A stretch of DNA of 62,460 nt, from positions 1-62,460 of the IMG/VR virus record IMGVR_UViG_3300027852_000006; one strand, 5' to 3'. The position numbers and the translations under genes are program-made. The stretch's first letter is position 1, and each line of letters opens with the position of its first letter. The notes beneath the pieces were generated by a model. The model was not told the DNA's origin. It saw only the letters and a program-made list of their open reading frames with translations, and made no database searches. The DNA is from a virus. Below, piece by piece: positions 60,640 through 62,460 of the stretch.

Positions 60640-61716
60640 TTACGGTGAAAGCCAGGCACCTTGTAGGGAAAATCCGCTTTTTTCGCTTTTTTTAGGATTA
60701 TCCAATTCTTCCAAAGCCTGGTCCGCCCAATCTTCACCGGCGAACAATCTCAAATCTTTGGCTGACACTGGCTTGCCTGATTCTACCTTAGCCCGCAGAT
60801 ATGGACGGTTGCGTTCCCTTGCTTCACGCTTGGTCTGCTCTACGCCGTCGAATACATCACCCATGGACGGCGATTGCGAAGCGCATTCGTCAAGCCACCT
60901 CTCTTGATTAAGCCACGTCGATGGATTCGGAATAAACTGCCCATGTTCACTCTGCCATTGCTGTGACCCACATTGTTTTTTCACCGCGGCGATTATGTCC
61001 TCAGTCAATTCTGGCGATGGCTTAATCTTGAGCCATTTACTCCGGGCGGCCCCCTTGCCAATCTTGCGGGGGTATGACTCCCAGAATTTATCGAACTGAG
61101 CGAGCAGGGCTTTCTTCGCAATGGCAGATTTTTTTTTCTTCACTGAAGAACTCTCGTTGGTGACCGTTTCGGTCGCCGACCCCTGTGGGCTGGGCTGTTC
61201 AGTGTGTGACGTATCCGTTACGCGTTCGGGGTATGTAGTTGTAGTTGTAGTTGTAGTTGAATATAGCGGCCCGCGTCCGTTACGCGCCCGTTCCGGGTCC
61301 TGTAACGTATCCGTTACGCGTCCGTTACGTGCGGAATCATCAAAAACAGCCTTTTCGTGTGCGTAAGGCGGGAATCTGATGTCTTGCTTGATGTCTTTCC
61401 GTAGGTGTTTCTTGCACTTTTTTATGTGGATATATATTTCGTTTTCGTGGCGAAATTTTACGATCAGTCCAATTTCGACCAACTCTTTGACCCATTTTTT
61501 GATTTTTCGCTCAGAAACTTGTCCGTTTTTTTTGCGTTCTGCGAAAAGTTTGCATAAAATTAGTGAAGAGTCTCCATCAAAATTGGCTCCATCATCGCTC
61601 CTGGCAATGAGTCTGGTGAACAAAGTTTCGGCCTCGAAACTGACAGCATTTACCTTTTTGCTATCGGGATACGAACACCGTAAAGGTGTCCATGGATCGC
61701 GTATAGGCTCTGCCAT
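60640..61716 (-). CDS. Replication initiator / helicase loader (lambda O-like layout)
   Basis: 358 residues, starting five bases after the dnaB stop with AAGGAG. Residues 1-110 are winged-helix-like (SFEAETLFTRLIARSDDGAN, RKIKKWVKELVEIGLIVKF). The linker (about 120-200) is low-complexity and contains eight Thr encoded by a short repeat. The C-terminal part (FDKFWESYPRKIGKGAARSK, QFIPNPSTWLNQERWLDEC) is the helicase-interacting module found in phage replisome organisers. The linker DNA holds four iteron cores, as the lambda origin lies inside O. Confidence 0.75.
   Translation of the reverse strand: MAEPIRDPWTPLRCSYPDSKKVNAVSFEAETLFTRLIARSDDGANFDGDSSLILCKLFAERKKNGQVSERKIKKWVKELVEIGLIVKFRHENEIYIHIKKCKKHLRKDIKQDIRFPPYAHEKAVFDDSARNGRVTDTLQDPERARNGRGPLYSTTTTTTTTYPERVTDTSHTEQPSPQGSATETVTNESSSVKKKKSAIAKKALLAQFDKFWESYPRKIGKGAARSKWLKIKPSPELTEDIIAAVKKQCGSQQWQSEHGQFIPNPSTWLNQERWLDECASQSPSMGDVFDGVEQTKREARERNRPYLRAKVESGKPVSAKDLRLFAGEDWADQALEELDNPKKSEKSGFSLQGAWLSP
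61214..61329. repeat. Iteron cores inside the initiator gene (presumed origin)
   Basis: TCCGTTACG occurs at 61214-61222, 61276-61284, 61310-61318 and 61321-61329; the last two are 11 bp apart like the intergenic iterons (CGTAACGGA is its complement). They encode the linker of the initiator. Confidence 0.75.
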
Positions 61717-61720
61717 TACT

Positions 61721-62460
61721 TTACTCCTTACTTGTGAATCTCATCGAGTTGCCTTCCCAGTCGAGTCGGACTTCGCCGGTCGGCCCAGACCTCTGTTTGG
61801 CCAAAACAATAATTCCCTCACCGGTCTTTTTGGTCTCGTCACGGATGTAATAATCCGGTCTGTAGAGCAACATAACCGTGTCGGCATCCTGTTCGATATT
61901 GCCAGATTCGCGTAGATCGGATAGCCTGGGCCGGTGGTTTTCTCGCGTCTCGGCTTCACGATTCAACTGGCAGACGACCATCACTGGTATCTTTAATTCA
62001 CGTGCCAAGAGTTTTAATTGCCGCGAACATTCGCCGACCTTTTCATATCGCTTTTTATCCCCAGGCAGGTCCATGAGTTGCATATAATCAACCACTATGA
62101 GCTTTATGTCGTGTGTTCGCTTTAGTGCCCTTGCTTGGCTTCGCAGGGATGTAGGCGTGAGCTTCGGCGTATCGTTAATCAACAGCGGCATCTGTGATAT
62201 TTCGTGAGCCGTTTCGTCAAGCGTGCGAATACCGTCATCATTGAGATAGCCCTTTTGCATCTGGTGCATACCAAGATTGCTATGGCGGGCGATAGACCGT
62301 TCGCCTAGCTGCAATTTTGACATCTCCAGCGAAAAAACTACCACAGATATATTTTGACTTGCTACATTCTCGGCAATGTTGAAAGCTAGCACGGACTTGC
62401 CCATGCTAGGGCGACCAGCGACAACGATCATCTCGCCAGAATGCAAGCCGCCGGTTATCT
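61721..62460 (-). CDS. dnaB: Replicative DnaB-type helicase, C-terminal part (continues from 1-678)
   Basis: Codes for the RecA-like ATPase domain of the 432-residue helicase: GRPSMGKS (P-loop), FSLEMSKLQLGERSIA (the H1a/SLEM segment), IKLIVVDYMQLMD (Walker B), VMVVCQLNREAETR and LRESGNIEQDADTVMLLYRP (the H4/arginine-finger region). Bases 62342-62460 duplicate 1-119. Ends with TAA at 61721, five bases before the initiator gene start. In the cell it unwinds DNA ahead of a host polymerase, as no phage polymerase is visible. Confidence 0.95.
   Translation of the reverse strand, partial: ITGGLHSGEMIVVAGRPSMGKSVLAFNIAENVASQNISVVVFSLEMSKLQLGERSIARHSNLGMHQMQKGYLNDDGIRTLDETAHEISQMPLLINDTPKLTPTSLRSQARALKRTHDIKLIVVDYMQLMDLPGDKKRYEKVGECSRQLKLLARELKIPVMVVCQLNREAETRENHRPRLSDLRESGNIEQDADTVMLLYRPDYYIRDETKKTGEGIIVLAKQRSGPTGEVRLDWEGNSMRFTSKE
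62342..62460. repeat. Terminal direct repeat, right copy
   Basis: Identical to 1-119; defines a unique circular length of 62,341 bp. Confidence 0.95.

Noticed and set aside
1-62460. Diversity-generating retroelement or CRISPR array
   Set aside because: No reverse transcriptase, no template/variable repeat pair, and no regularly spaced repeats with unique spacers.
1-62460. tRNA genes
   Set aside because: No cloverleaf with GGTTCAAATC-like T-arm found on either strand by eye; a tRNA search program would be needed to exclude it fully.

Overview
The window is a complete circular-mapping genome of a tailed double-stranded DNA phage. The last 119 bases (62342-62460) repeat bases 1-119 exactly, so the unique length is 62,341 bp, and a dnaB-type helicase gene reads in frame across the artificial ends. 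Terminase, a 693-residue portal, a scaffold and capsid pair, internal-virion-type proteins and a 1822-residue ejection-type protein are present. No sheath, tail tube or tape measure was seen, which suggests a podovirus-like particle. No integrase, DNA polymerase, RNA polymerase or clear endolysin is visible. The host cannot be read directly. Several families present (DUF6745 and its small upstream partner, TIGR04255, DUF5309, YkgJ-type cysteine clusters) are common in environmental bacteria and their phages, and a planctomycete-like host is only a guess.

Layout. A non-coding hub at about 14.7-17.2 kb separates two divergent transcription units. Leftward (minus strand), from a strong sigma70-type promoter at 14773-14801, runs an early unit of about 25 kb: 14.7 kb down to 1, across the join, then 62.3 kb down to 51.1 kb. 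It carries SSB, a Cas4-like exonuclease, a possible annealing protein, a NinB-like protein, DnaB, a lambda O-like initiator, RuvC, a C5 methyltransferase, a Lar-like protein, and many small proteins. It also carries expanded families of repeat proteins: five bactofilin-like beta-solenoid genes, three genes sharing another repeat/cap architecture, five small membrane proteins and a DUF6745 repeat protein. Rightward (plus strand), 17.2-51.1 kb is the virion unit: small accessory genes, terminase, two tandem beta-helix spikes, portal, scaffold, major capsid, decoration proteins, a four-domain glycosyltransferase/methyltransferase protein, connector, tail proteins and internal virion proteins.

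How the parts may work together. Replication is probably started by the initiator at 60640-61716. Its own gene contains repeated 9-bp iteron cores, and a diverged copy of that segment with three tandem 11-bp iterons lies in the hub at 15.73-15.78 kb. The initiator would load DnaB while the host polymerase copies the DNA; exonuclease, annealing protein, SSB and RuvC would process recombination intermediates. Late expression may respond to two CRP-like palindromes just before terS.

Most unusual points: (1) a second capsid module, a DUF5309/SU10-type major capsid protein plus a prohead-protease-like protein, on the early strand far from the real head genes; (2) the expansion, and in one case fusion, of beta-solenoid repeat genes; (3) an initiator-internal origin with an intergenic copy; (4) repeated capture of one decoration-protein fragment by minus-strand genes; (5) a Panacea-domain gene next to a zincin-like gene, and a possible small RNA beside it.
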